NCBI RefSeq assembly: GCF_020360975.1
Contig: NW_025408683.1
Span: 248,001 to 312,000 of the forward strand
Source: Hirsutella rhossiliensis
Lineage: Eukaryota > Ascomycota > Sordariomycetes > Hypocreales > Ophiocordycipitaceae
Direction: 5' to 3'
Length of the DNA stretch: 64,000 bases
Shown: positions 38,201 through 47,313 of the stretch, in pieces
Layout: every line of letters starts with the position of its first letter
Numbering within the stretch: position 1 is the first letter of the stretch
The notes under the pieces: generated by a model
What the model was told of the DNA's origin: nothing
What the model saw: the letters and a program-made list of their open reading frames with translations, nothing else
Databases searched by the model: none
Made by a program: the position numbers and the translations under genes

Positions 38201-39029
38201 GCCTTTATTATTATAACTATATTACCTTTATTTAAAGTTAATAGAGCTAATATAGCTAGTTTCTTTATAGCTTTATTAAGCTTATTATAAAGAGTAATAA
38301 GGCTAATAGTCGGTATTAGTAATCCTTTTTTTAGCTTTAAAATAAGTTAGAAGTTCTCCTTTATATCTCTTTTAGCTAGGGCCTTTACTAGGGCCTTAGC
38401 TAGGGCCTTAGCCGGAGCCTTAGCTAGGGCCTTTACCGGGGCCTTAGGCGCTTTCTTTATAGTAACCTTAGCCTACGAGCTAGCTTTAAGGTTTCCTTAA
38501 GTAGCCTTAGGCTACTAAGCGGCCTTAGGCTAGTACGGGGGCTATTATAAGGGCTATTAGCGGTCTAGGGTCCTTATAGCTGCCTTCTTAAGTCCTTTTA
38601 TAAGGGTCTTATAAAAGGGTTCGATTTTTTAGGCTTCTTTAAGGGCCTAGAGGGCCTGCTAAAGGAAGCCCTAAGCCCGGTTCCTAGGAAAGGGGTACTA
38701 AGGCTAGGGCTAGGTCTACTATAAGTATTAGAACGTAGGTCGGATAAGTATAGGGCTAATAGGGCTACTAAAGGTAACCCTCTTTTACCTTTTTACTTAC
38801 TTTAAAGGCTAGTTAAGCTAGAAGTAGCTAGCTTAAGGTAGGGCTAAGCTAGGTCTAAAAAGGCTAGTCTTTAGTATAGGCTAGGTATTATCTTCTATCT
38901 CTATATCCTCTTAGTCTTAGTCTCGGGCCTTAGGCCTTTCTTCTAGGGTCTTTAAAAAGCGTTAGCCTTTTAAAGCTTCTCTTAAGCGGGTCTTAGCTTC
39001 TAAGGTACTTATTTCGGCCCTTAAGTTAA

Positions 39030-39043
39030 GGGGGGGGGGGGGG
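39030..39043. repeat. G14 homopolymer in LINE ORF1
   Basis: Fourteen G in a row. The sister copy has ten at 41,101-41,110, with matching flanks (ttaaag). Confidence 0.9.
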
Positions 39044-39571
39044 TTAAAGGGGCCCTCCTTAGGCCTAGGCCGGGGTCCTAGGTTAGGTCTAGGCTAGGTC
39101 CCGTTAGCGGGGGGTATATACCCTTAGTTAGTAAGGGCGGGGAAGAGTTTTCTACCTATATAGGGGAGAACCTTACTTAATTTATAATCTTTAGTAGTAT
39201 ATTACGCACCCGCTAATAGCTACGCGAGGCTATACTTAGGGGGGCGTAATACGCTATTTATAAGGGTTCTAGGTATATACCTTTTTTATATTTTAAGCCT
39301 AGTTTCGAAAAGCTAGCTAGAAAGATATAATAATATATAAGGAGGAGTTTAATAGGTAAGATTATACCTCTTATAAATATTAGCTTATTAAAGGGATAAG
39401 ACCCTAGTACTTCTTATTTCCCTCTTTAAGTATACTTAAAGACTTTATAAAAGTATAGATTATTTAATTAGATATCCGTCTTAATTATAATTAATTTAAA
39501 CGTTTATTTTTCCCTTTTAAAGTAAAGGTTACTTATTATATAACTTTAATAAAGATAAAGAGGTATAAAGT

Positions 39572-40056
39572 TCTTATAAAGAGAGATATAAGAAGTATAT
39601 AAAAATATATAAAGGTAAAATTAAAAGTAAGGGGTTAAATAAGTAAGGTAAAGATATTTAATTCTTATAGGGGCAGTAATTATAATAAGGGAGTAATTAT
39701 TATATTACCTTAATTATCTTTCTTTCCTTTATTTAACGCCCCTCTTTATATCCGTTTAGTATTTTAATTAATAAAGAAGATCCTACTTAAAGAAGCTACT
39801 AATATCCTCTTAACTACTAAGCTTTTTACTAGTTTTTCCCCTTTATTCTAAGCGTTACTAGTATATTTATCTTATCTCTTACTACCTTTATAAGAAGCTA
39901 TTACTACTTCTACTTCCCCTCTTACCCTTACCCTTCTTTCTATACCTCCTTTTAGCTCCTTCTTCTTTTTTTTATACTAGTGTTTTTTAGTTTCCTCGGT
40001 CCCTCTTACTAAGGGATATCTTTAAGAACTACGAAATTAAGCTATGCTTTATAATA
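39572..40056 (-). repeat. Solo LTR of Copia family D (D3)
   Basis: A 485-bp match to the D1 and D2 LTRs over the full length, with no internal sequence attached. It is flanked by AAAGT (39,567-39,571) and AGAGT (40,057-40,061), a 5-bp target duplication with one RIP-type difference. This is the typical product of recombination between the two LTRs of a full element. Confidence 0.85.
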
Positions 40057-40208
40057 AGAGTAAAGAAATCTCTAAGACTTATATTAATAGCCTAAGACTC
40101 CTTAAGCTATATATAGAACTAATAATTAGATAATTATATAGTTAATTACTTTATTAATCCTTAGCTATATACTATATATACTTTAAGTATATACCCTTAT
40201 CTTTGTTA

Positions 40209-41402
40209 AAGTAGCCCCTTAAGGTATAAGGACTACTTATCCCGCTACTTTAAAAGCCTTTTTACTATATAAAGGCCTTTATTATTATAACTATATTACC
40301 CTTATTTAAAATTAATAGGGCTAATATAGCTAGCTCCCTTATAGCTATATTAAGCTTATTATAAAGAGCACTAGGGCTAATAGTTAGCGTTAGTAATCCT
40401 TTCTTTAGCTTTAAGATAAGCTAGAAGTCCTCCTTTATATTCTTCTTTACTAAGGCCTTAGTTAGCGCCTTAGCTAGGGCCTTAGCTAGGGCTTAAGCTA
40501 GGGCCTTAGGCGCCTTTTTTACGGCGACCTTAGCCTATAAGCTAGCTTTAAGGCTTCCTTAAATAGCCTTAGGCCGCTAAGCGGCCTTAAGCTATTATAA
40601 GGGCTATAGCGGGGGTTATTAATAGTCCTAGGTCCTTATAGTTACCTTCTCGAGCTTCTTTATAAGGGTCTTATAAGAGGGTTTAAATTTTTAGGCTTCC
40701 TTAAGGGCCTAGAGGGCCTACTAAAGGAAGCCCTAAGCCCGGTCCTTAGGGAAGGGTTACTAGGGCTAGGGCTAGGTCTACTACTACTATAAGTATTAAA
40801 GTATAGGTCGGATAAGCGTAGGGCTAATAAGGCTACTAAGAGTAGCTCTCTTTCGCCCTTTTATCTACTTTAAAGGCTAGTTAGGCTAGAAGTAGCTAGC
40901 CTAAGGTAGGGCTAGGCTAGGCTTAAAGAGGCTAGTCTTTAGTATATTAAGCTAGGTATTATCTTTTATCTTAGTATCTTCTTAGTCTTAGTCTTAGGCC
41001 TTAGGCTTTACTTCTAAGGTCTTTAAAAGGCGTTAGCCTTTTAGAGCTTCTCTTAAGCGGGCCCTAGCCTCTAGGGTGCTTATTTCGGCCCTTAGGTTAA
41101 GGGGGGGGGGTTAAAGGGGCCCGCTTTAGGCTTAGTCTAGGGTCCTAGGTCGGGTCCGGGCTAGGTCTTATTAGCAGGGGGTATATAGCCTTAGTTAGCA
41201 AGGGCAGGGAAGAGTTTTCTACCTATATAAGGGAAACCCTCGCTTAATTTATAATCTTTAGTAGTATATTACGTACCCGCTAGTAGCTACGCGAGGCTAT
41301 ACTTAAGGGGGCGTAATATACTATTCGCGAAGATTCTATATATATACTTTTCTATATTTTAGGCTTAGTTTCGAAAAGTTAGCTTAAAAGATATAATAAT
41401 AT
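40209..41402 (-). mobile_element. LINE L2, 5' fragment with ORF1 relic
   Basis: Direct copy of about 38,134-39,340: same order, same strand, including the G-run (here ten G). It holds the 5' end and ORF1 region but lacks endonuclease and reverse transcriptase. It is cut at 40,209. Confidence 0.8.
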
Positions 41403-41550
41403 TTAAGTTAAAGGTTATAGACTATAGACTATAACTAGGTAATTAAAATTAAAGATAGGATTATAATAAAGATCTATATATTAAAAGCTATTAAGCTATA
41501 TAGTTTAAAGGAGTAAAATTAAGTATCTTTATATACTTAGTAGTCCTTTA
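41403..41550. repeat. Gypsy B LTR fragment
   Basis: Resembles the inner part of the Gypsy B LTR (about 6,833-6,975 and 20,490-20,620), including ggttatagactatagactataac and a purine stretch ggagtaaaa. It is truncated on both sides. Confidence 0.65.
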
Positions 41551-42130
41551 TTAATAAAGCCTTAATCGATAATTACCTTTAATAATTAATAATTACCTTA
41601 CTTACCTTAATTACCTTAACTACTTAGTAATCTAAATAATTACCTTATAGGTTATATAATATAACTAGCTTATTATATATCCGTTTTATACCTTTCCGCT
41701 AATAGTATAGTCCTATATAACTAATACTTAGTTGGTTTATAATATATTACTTATATACCTTAAGACTTCCTTAATCTCTCTTACTAAGGAATATTTCTAA
41801 GAAGTATAGAATTAAGCTATACTTTATAATAATTTTACTATTTCTATTTAAATAGCTAAGTATCTAATTAAATTAGCTCCTTAAACTTAGTTCTTTTTAA
41901 ATATACCTATAGTATATTTATTTAATTTTAATATAGCTAAATATCGATTTATTTAAATATATTTAAAAAAAATTACTTATCTATAACCCTAAGCTAAGTA
42001 GCTTAAGATTAAGGACTATTATTTTTATATAAAGCTCTTAACCTATCTTATATCTTTTATAGTTAATAATTATTTTTCTATAAGATACTATAATAGTATA
42101 TTATAGGTTACTATATCTTCTCTAGTTCTA
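41551..42130. other. AT-rich edge of the repeat block
   Basis: Degraded sequence without genes. 41,766-41,831 resembles the last 65 bp of the family D LTR (ccttaatctctcttactaagg for ccttggtccctcttgccaagg), so it is a fourth D trace. Normal base composition begins near 42,130. Confidence 0.55.
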
Positions 42131-42218
42131 GCGCTATCGATATCTTGCCTTGTCTCCTCTAATATTAATTCCGTTAGGTCTTTTTACTAAATATCTTCCG
42201 GAGCCGGCTCGTTAATCC

Positions 42219-43795
42219 CTAGGATGTCCCGCTCGCACCGTTGACTAAAATTCCGTCATTGCTATCAAGGCCCGAAAGCTCATGATCGTTGCCTTCGCCG
42301 TGATTTGTACTCGAGCCAGGGCTCTTGGGACGGGGTCGGGTCGCCCCCGAAGGGTCTGGACCCCCATCAGTACCGCCAGGGGTTTCAAACTCGCTTTCCG
42401 GATCGAGTGTCCCGCCTGGAAGCTGATCGCCGTGGCTCTTCGACTGGGAGACTTTCTTCGGCCTTCTCCCAGCAGAGTCTGGACCACCATCAGCACCACC
42501 GGGTGTTTCAAACTCGCTTTCCGGATCGAGTGCCTCGCCTGAAAGCTGATCGTCGTTGCTGTTCGACGAAGAGACTGTCTTCGGCCTTCTTCTAGCAGAG
42601 TCTTGACCCCCATCTGCACCACCGGGCGTTTCTAACTCGCTTTCCGGGTCGAGTGTCCCGCCTGGAACCTGATCGCCGTTGCCGATCCCTTGTAAAGCGT
42701 TTGGACCGTTACTGTCGTCGATGGTTCCGGAAGGATTCTGCTGACCGAGCTGAGTATGTTTAGGTTGATCATCATTGCCGGACGAGGAAAGCTCGTCAGG
42801 GCTTTTCGGAGTATAGGTTCCCTGAATGCCCGGATCGGGAATTTGACTCTCTCCATCCAGTGGAGTGAGATTATGCGTGGGTCCTTCCACCTGAGGACGT
42901 GTATATCGAAGAAGCTTACCATTAATACGTGCCTCCGTCAGGGGGCGAGGCGGGCTATCATGAACCTCACCCTCCCAATATATGGCATCGGTGTCGAGGT
43001 TTCCTTCCTCAAGGTGGTGGAGTCCGAAACGAAAAGCCTTTTGAGCAAATGCTTCGACATCGAAATTATCAACCTTGCCATTGCCTTGTAGCCGCCTGAT
43101 TGCCTCTTTCTCCCAGTCGACGCAGCTTTCCGCATCACAAGGTGCGTTTATGTCCTGAAGCATTCCATGAATCTGTGTAAGAGAAGCGTCTGAACTTCCA
43201 ATCTGGATCTTGCCAATCATTTTTTTGGTAGCGGTAGGATCGACGTCCCACATATACTGATAGACGAAGCCTGGTATGTCTTCGTGCCCTGTTTTTTGGG
43301 TGGGATTGGACACCCCATTCTCTTTATAACCTTGCCTGACCTTTTTACTATTCGTCACATCGAATGAGGCACCGAAGCCGCCAGAGTTTTCTGAGTCCAC
43401 AAAAATCGCCCAGTGAAACAACCTTAGATCGTTGTTTGCCTTTGCATTCGCAATGCCAATGTCGGGCCGCATAAACAGAGTGACGCTAACTTGCTTTCTG
43501 TCTATCGAGTCTAGGTCCATCGGCTGCGGATCTGCGTGTGGTGGCTGATCCGTGGAGCGAGGTAACACGTGTCGTTTAGGCCAATGACCACTTCGAGTGG
43601 TAGAATATAAGCTTCAACTTTCCTCTTGACCGGTATAGGGCGATAGACCAACCTCTCTAAATTTACTTGAAGACTCCATCCATCATCTGCGGATGAAGAG
43701 AATGGCTGACCAGCGGAAGCCGGCAGCTGGGATGTGGGAGCTGCATAGGAGCCCAATGGCCATGCCAATAGCAAAAGTAATGAAGGAACGATCAT
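42219..43795 (-). CDS. Secreted repeat-containing protein of unknown function (2 exons inferred)
   Basis: Start ATG at 43,795. Exon 1 (43,795-43,592) begins with a signal peptide, MIVPSLLLLLAWPLGSYA, then APTSQLPASAG. A 68-nt intron is inferred at 43,591-43,524 (GTGGTC..CGCAG); it joins the frames and gives 502 residues. The exact splice sites are my inference. Exon 2 holds a globular region (HWAIFV, then CDAESCVDWEKEAI) resembling fungal domains of unknown function, with two close cysteines. From residue about 352 come three 41-residue acidic repeats with core DPESEFETPGG, then a Gly/Ser/Asp-rich tail. It is the first gene beside the RIP-degraded block, yet has normal CA/TG content. The domain name is uncertain and no enzyme motif was seen. 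An apparent start at 43,568 is GTG and not a real start. Confidence 0.7.
42306..42674 (-). repeat. Three 123-bp coding repeats
   Basis: In-frame tandem repeats of 41 codons inside the preceding gene, starting at DQV, DQL and DQL. They are conserved in the DPESE.ETPGG core and variable in the last ten residues. Such repeats can change number by recombination. Confidence 0.85.
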
Positions 43796-43867
43796 ATTGG
43801 CCTACTGCTACTTACTTGGCAGAAGTGTGCTTGATTGAATCAGAATGTTGAAAGGGGCTACTGCTGG

Positions 43868-43876
43868 GTTTATAAG
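43868..43876 (-). promoter_or_regulatory. Possible TATA box of the secreted repeat protein gene
   Basis: Minus-strand CTTATAAAC lies about 75 bp upstream of the ATG at 43,795, a plausible distance for a fungal core promoter. Sequence match only. Confidence 0.4.
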
Positions 43877-43879
43877 TGT

Positions 43880-44687
43880 AGCGATACAACCGATCTCATG
43901 TATTTGTGTACCCAGTGAGGAATACAGCTCCGGTCTGCGCTTAGCCGTGGAGCCCTTAATACGTACGAGCATAGGCCACAAGGATTATTAATATTAGATC
44001 GGCGAGCGATCGCATAGCCAATCAAACTTGAGAAGCTTGAGGCCAGGATATCGGTTTCAAGACTGTATTAGCGTCTATAGCAGCATAATTGACGCACGAT
44101 AGTCTTTACTGGTTGATGAGTAGCTCAAAGAGCCTATGAAGTGATAATCGTCCCGAAATGGCAAAGCCGATTCGGAAGAACCGAGAGAGTTTCCACCATT
44201 CAACAAGGTCTGTTATAACCATGCTACGAGACATTCAAAGCGGAATTCTCCGATTAAAAATGCGCAATATTATCACGAAACAAGGGCAGCGCATGGAGAG
44301 AAGAGACGAGCAAAATATGTCTGAAAATGGTGATTTCATTCATCTGAGAGACTGCAAGCGACGACCTTGCCATCGTATTAGTGTATAGTAATAAAAGCAA
44401 TACGAGCAAGGTGCCTCCGTGGGGCTAAGCTACGCGTGGTCAAGTGTCATGCAGTATAACGAGTATACTGTATGGCTCGAATACGATAACATACGCGCAT
44501 TAATGTTCAATAAACTCCCCTGTCTTAAGCCAGGCCTCCAACATTAATGTATATTATCTTCGAGAGATAGCGTAACAGTTAACTACTGCGCTACTCAGTT
44601 TGAGTACGGATCACAAGGACGAACTCCATCAGACTAAGTAGAACAATCGCGCAAGCTGCGGCATAATATGTGATTCCAACCAAGCTA
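43880..44687. other. Intergenic region, no gene recognised
   Basis: Upstream region of the secreted repeat protein gene up to the Tc1-like element. Normal composition. A 76-codon plus-strand frame at 44,158-44,388 has no signal, domain or intron pattern and is probably chance. The last two bases, 44,686-44,687, are the TA target of the transposon. Confidence 0.5.
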
Positions 44688-44716
44688 CAGTCGGGTGACA
44701 AAAGTTCCGGTCAATC
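44688..44716. repeat. Tc1-like left terminal inverted repeat
   Basis: Starts CAGTCGGGTGACAAAAG and pairs with 46,026-46,054 with a few mismatches near the end (CAGTCGGGTG versus CAGTGGGGGG). Confidence 0.85.
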
Positions 44717-44985
44717 CGGCCCACCCACCACAACGCCGCATCAGAGCCCTCTTTTCAACAGCACATTACTTTGCCAAATGAACGTCAATTATGAAGCCGA
44801 AGATATAAATATATAGAGAATTGAGTGGAGATTATTGTTGTTTCGGCTAGTATTTGGTATACCAGCCACGTGCAGCCACAACAGCTTGAAGGCGCCGAGG
44901 CATTGATTCTATTAGGTGATTGAGGGTATCCTCTTCAAGGTCTTCCCACGCTCCAACCGCTGCAAAACAGAGCTTCTGCTTGGAG

Positions 44986-45952
44986 CTATAGTTCTTGGAA
45001 GGTCTGAGAGCTCAGGTGAGTCTCCATAATGCTCTCTTTAAGCAGCTTCCATACGTTTTCTATGGGGTTTAGGTCAGGTGAATATGGCGGCCAGTCGACC
45101 AAATCTACCCTGTTTTCTTCGACCCAGCAGCCAAGCCACGCCTGCACAATGGCCGCCGTATGTGTTGAGGCGTTATCTTGGGCGAATGTATAGCCTGGCT
45201 CTGCAATTGTAGGTAGGCTTTCTTGTAAGGTCTCGAGCACACGGCGTGCAGTAACGCCACCACGGGCTGAGTCGGGGTCTCCTAGCATTGGTGTAAGAGA
45301 AGTCCGCCGATTAAAGGAGAAGCCGCCCCAAAACATCTGGGAATGTCGAGTAGGTTTTCTCTTGCTTGTACGTTTTTCGGATTTAATCTATCCCCTTTTG
45401 CAATTAGGAGGATTTTTGAAGTAAGGGTATTAAGACGTACTGAATTGCAAAACCCACTTCTGTCTCTCGCCGTCCCCACGAGCGATTGACGTCTCATCAG
45501 AGAAAATCCATGTATGCCAAAAGGAAGCTGGCTTTTGATGGTATTGTAGTGCAAATTGTAGCCTCTTTGCAGCATGTTCTTCTGTTAATTTTGGACGTCG
45601 AAGAGCGCGTACATGTTGTATGCCATGGTGTCGAAGGTACCGTGTTAAAGTACGTGTAGAACACTCTAGAGAAGCCTCACGAAGAAGCTGAGCATTCGAG
45701 ATGAAAGGGTCTTTCGCGATGCATCGAAAGATATATCTTTATGGTGTCATTGAGCTTTGAGGGTCTCCCAGAGCGCGGCAAAGATTTCGCACTCGACTGT
45801 GTCCTGTAACGCCTGACGATTCCGTAGACAGCTCTAGGAGAAACGTCCTCTTTGACGCCGACGAGGGCAGCTGAGAAGCCGCAATCAAAGAGGGTCACAA
45901 TCTTCGTCCTCTTATGAGGGCTCCAGTGTTTTTTGGGCGTAATTGGGCTCAT
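44986..45952 (-). pseudogene. Tc1-like transposase, frame-shifted
   Basis: DDE transposase that would cut and reinsert the element at TA. On the minus strand the N-terminal helix-turn-helix part is at 45,952-45,677 (WSPHKRTKIV; then RSGRPSKL, the usual linker). The first catalytic Asp lies in IFSDETSI near 45,500. The open piece 45,336-44,986 carries the second Asp in QDNASTHT and the Glu in SPDLNPIENVW, with 38 residues between them, longer than the 34 of classical Tc1. The three parts are in three different frames, so at least two frameshifts separate them. No full protein can be made. It is closest by motif to fungal Tc1 relatives such as impala or Ant1; the subfamily is not decided. Confidence 0.85.
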
Positions 45953-46025
45953 TTTGAAGGCATGATGGTGATTTGAAGAGGAAGGGTTGGAATGTGGGAG
46001 ACGCGCGTACGCGACGCGCTAGCGT

Positions 46026-46054
46026 CATTGACCGGAACTTTTGTCCCCCCACTG
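46026..46054. repeat. Tc1-like right terminal inverted repeat
   Basis: Reverse complement starts CAGTGGGGGGACAAAAG; partner of 44,688-44,716. Confidence 0.85.
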
Positions 46055-46056
46055 TA

Positions 46057-46841
46057 GGCACAGCCTGCAAAAGAAGAAATAAATTTGTAGAAGCCAATAA
46101 CAGTGCTATTGCTGAGTTGTTCGTAAGTAGAAAGTGGGCCAATTGACAGGACCCAAGAGAGAGGCCACCTTCATTTTGATTAATGTTTACATATGGAAGC
46201 ATAAAGTGGATCGTAGTATTATTAGTAGCTCCGCAGATATTAGTACCGCTACATTGCCCTAATAGCAGAGAAAGTGCCCGAAGTCGGGAGTTGTGCGTCT
46301 TTATATAGAAACTTAGTTTCCTAGGATACCACTCATACGCGGCAAAGGTGCTCTAATATCCCCATTTACTAGAATCCTAGTGGTATGCTGTGATGTAGGA
46401 GTCATTAACAATGCCGTGATTGCCCAGCTGTTTTAGCTAGAATATAAACTTATTCAGTGAATGACTAGGAAATCGATTAATAGCCTTAAAGAGCCTCCTG
46501 TTTCTCAAGATAAATCCTATAGAACAACATTTTAATATTTCTATAGAACCTTAGTGTAAAGGCTAATATGAAAGTATGGTACGAGTCCTAAACGATTGAA
46601 CCTAACAATGCTAATAACAAATATAATACGATAGCTTCCTACTAACTGGCGAAACACAAACCAGTAGCTTGCTCGTATTACTATTCAGTATAATATGACT
46701 GGATAAAAACTGGCTAGCTGGCGGAGGTCTGCAATTTGCTAGGACTTGATTTGCATGAGCTAATACGGTAGCTTTAGGGCGGTGAGATAATTGAGGTGCT
46801 TATGTGATGGAGATTGATACTTAAGAAAATTTCTTAAGAAG
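46057..46841. other. Intergenic region, no gene recognised
   Basis: Sequence between the Tc1-like element and Copia F. Short frames only and no domain. The five bases 46,842-46,846 (GTATA) are the target duplication of F. Confidence 0.5.
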
Positions 46842-46846
46842 GTATA

Positions 46847-47046
46847 TGTTGGATCCACCTGTGCACTAGGCACCGATCGCGCACGTATAACTAATCGACC
46901 GCGCTAGTCACGTGCGAGTAAGAGGTGAGACACAGGGAGGAAGGTCTTTGCACACAGTTTGTATGGGACACGTTTCCCTAGTTACACAAGATATAACCAA
47001 TTGAACCAGTTCGAATAACCTCACTGCAGTGAAGAGCCTGTCCACA
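46847..47046 (+). repeat. Copia F 5' LTR (200 bp)
   Basis: Identical to 52,742-52,941 as read. TG..CA ends. The primer binding site after it (CTGATCAGTGTCGCC) is not the initiator-Met type seen in families A and D, and I could not assign its tRNA. Confidence 0.92.
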
Positions 47047-47313
47047 CTGATCAGTGTCGCCCGGCAAAGGTGACACAGAACAGCAAGACGGAAGAGAGCT
47101 AACCTATCGTCACGCTCTGCAAAGCGAGCTCCTGACGGTAGGATAGTTGCTACAACGCGCGGATTGCTACGAAGACTCTGCATCAGAGCCCACTCTAGTT
47201 ATCCAACCGTGCCTAAGCTTTGCTGTCATCAGCGACCCTTAGGCGTGCCCTATCGCACATTGATAACCTCATTGACACCCTGTGCCCTGTTTCTCAGCAC
47301 ACAGCCTGTCAAT

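Larger units (their letters stand above)
34860..39340 (-). mobile_element. LINE L1, Tad-like non-LTR element, degraded
   Basis: Minus-strand non-LTR retrotransposon. Endonuclease start (ISIIQYN-like, then LL-EP) at about 37,440-37,540. Endonuclease RDFNLYYP (from GDFNLHHP) at about 37,066-37,098. Reverse transcriptase AYRVISLLNYLGK near 35,430-35,480. GSLISLILFLLYI (from PQGSP-SP-LF) near 34,930-34,970. Active site YIDNF (from YIDDF) near 34,880. The ORF1 region is about 38,134-39,200. The 5' end is inferred from where the similarity with the second copy (40,209-41,402) stops. The 3' end and any A-tail were not recognised. Confidence 0.75.
44688..46054 (-). mobile_element. Tc1/mariner-type DNA transposon (1,367 bp)
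   Basis: Flanked by TA dinucleotides (44,686-44,687 and 46,055-46,056). The terminal inverted repeats of about 28 bp start CAGT and share GACAAAAGTTCCGGTCAAT. CAGT ends with TA duplication are the hallmark of Tc1. Length is normal for the family. The transposase is on the minus strand and broken. Confidence 0.92.

Noticed and set aside
43566..43568. Apparent start codon of the 449-codon frame
   Set aside because: It is GTG, not used as a nuclear start in fungi; the frame is better joined to the signal-peptide exon at 43,795.
44158..44388. 76-codon plus-strand ORF
   Set aside because: No domain, no signal peptide, no compositional support.
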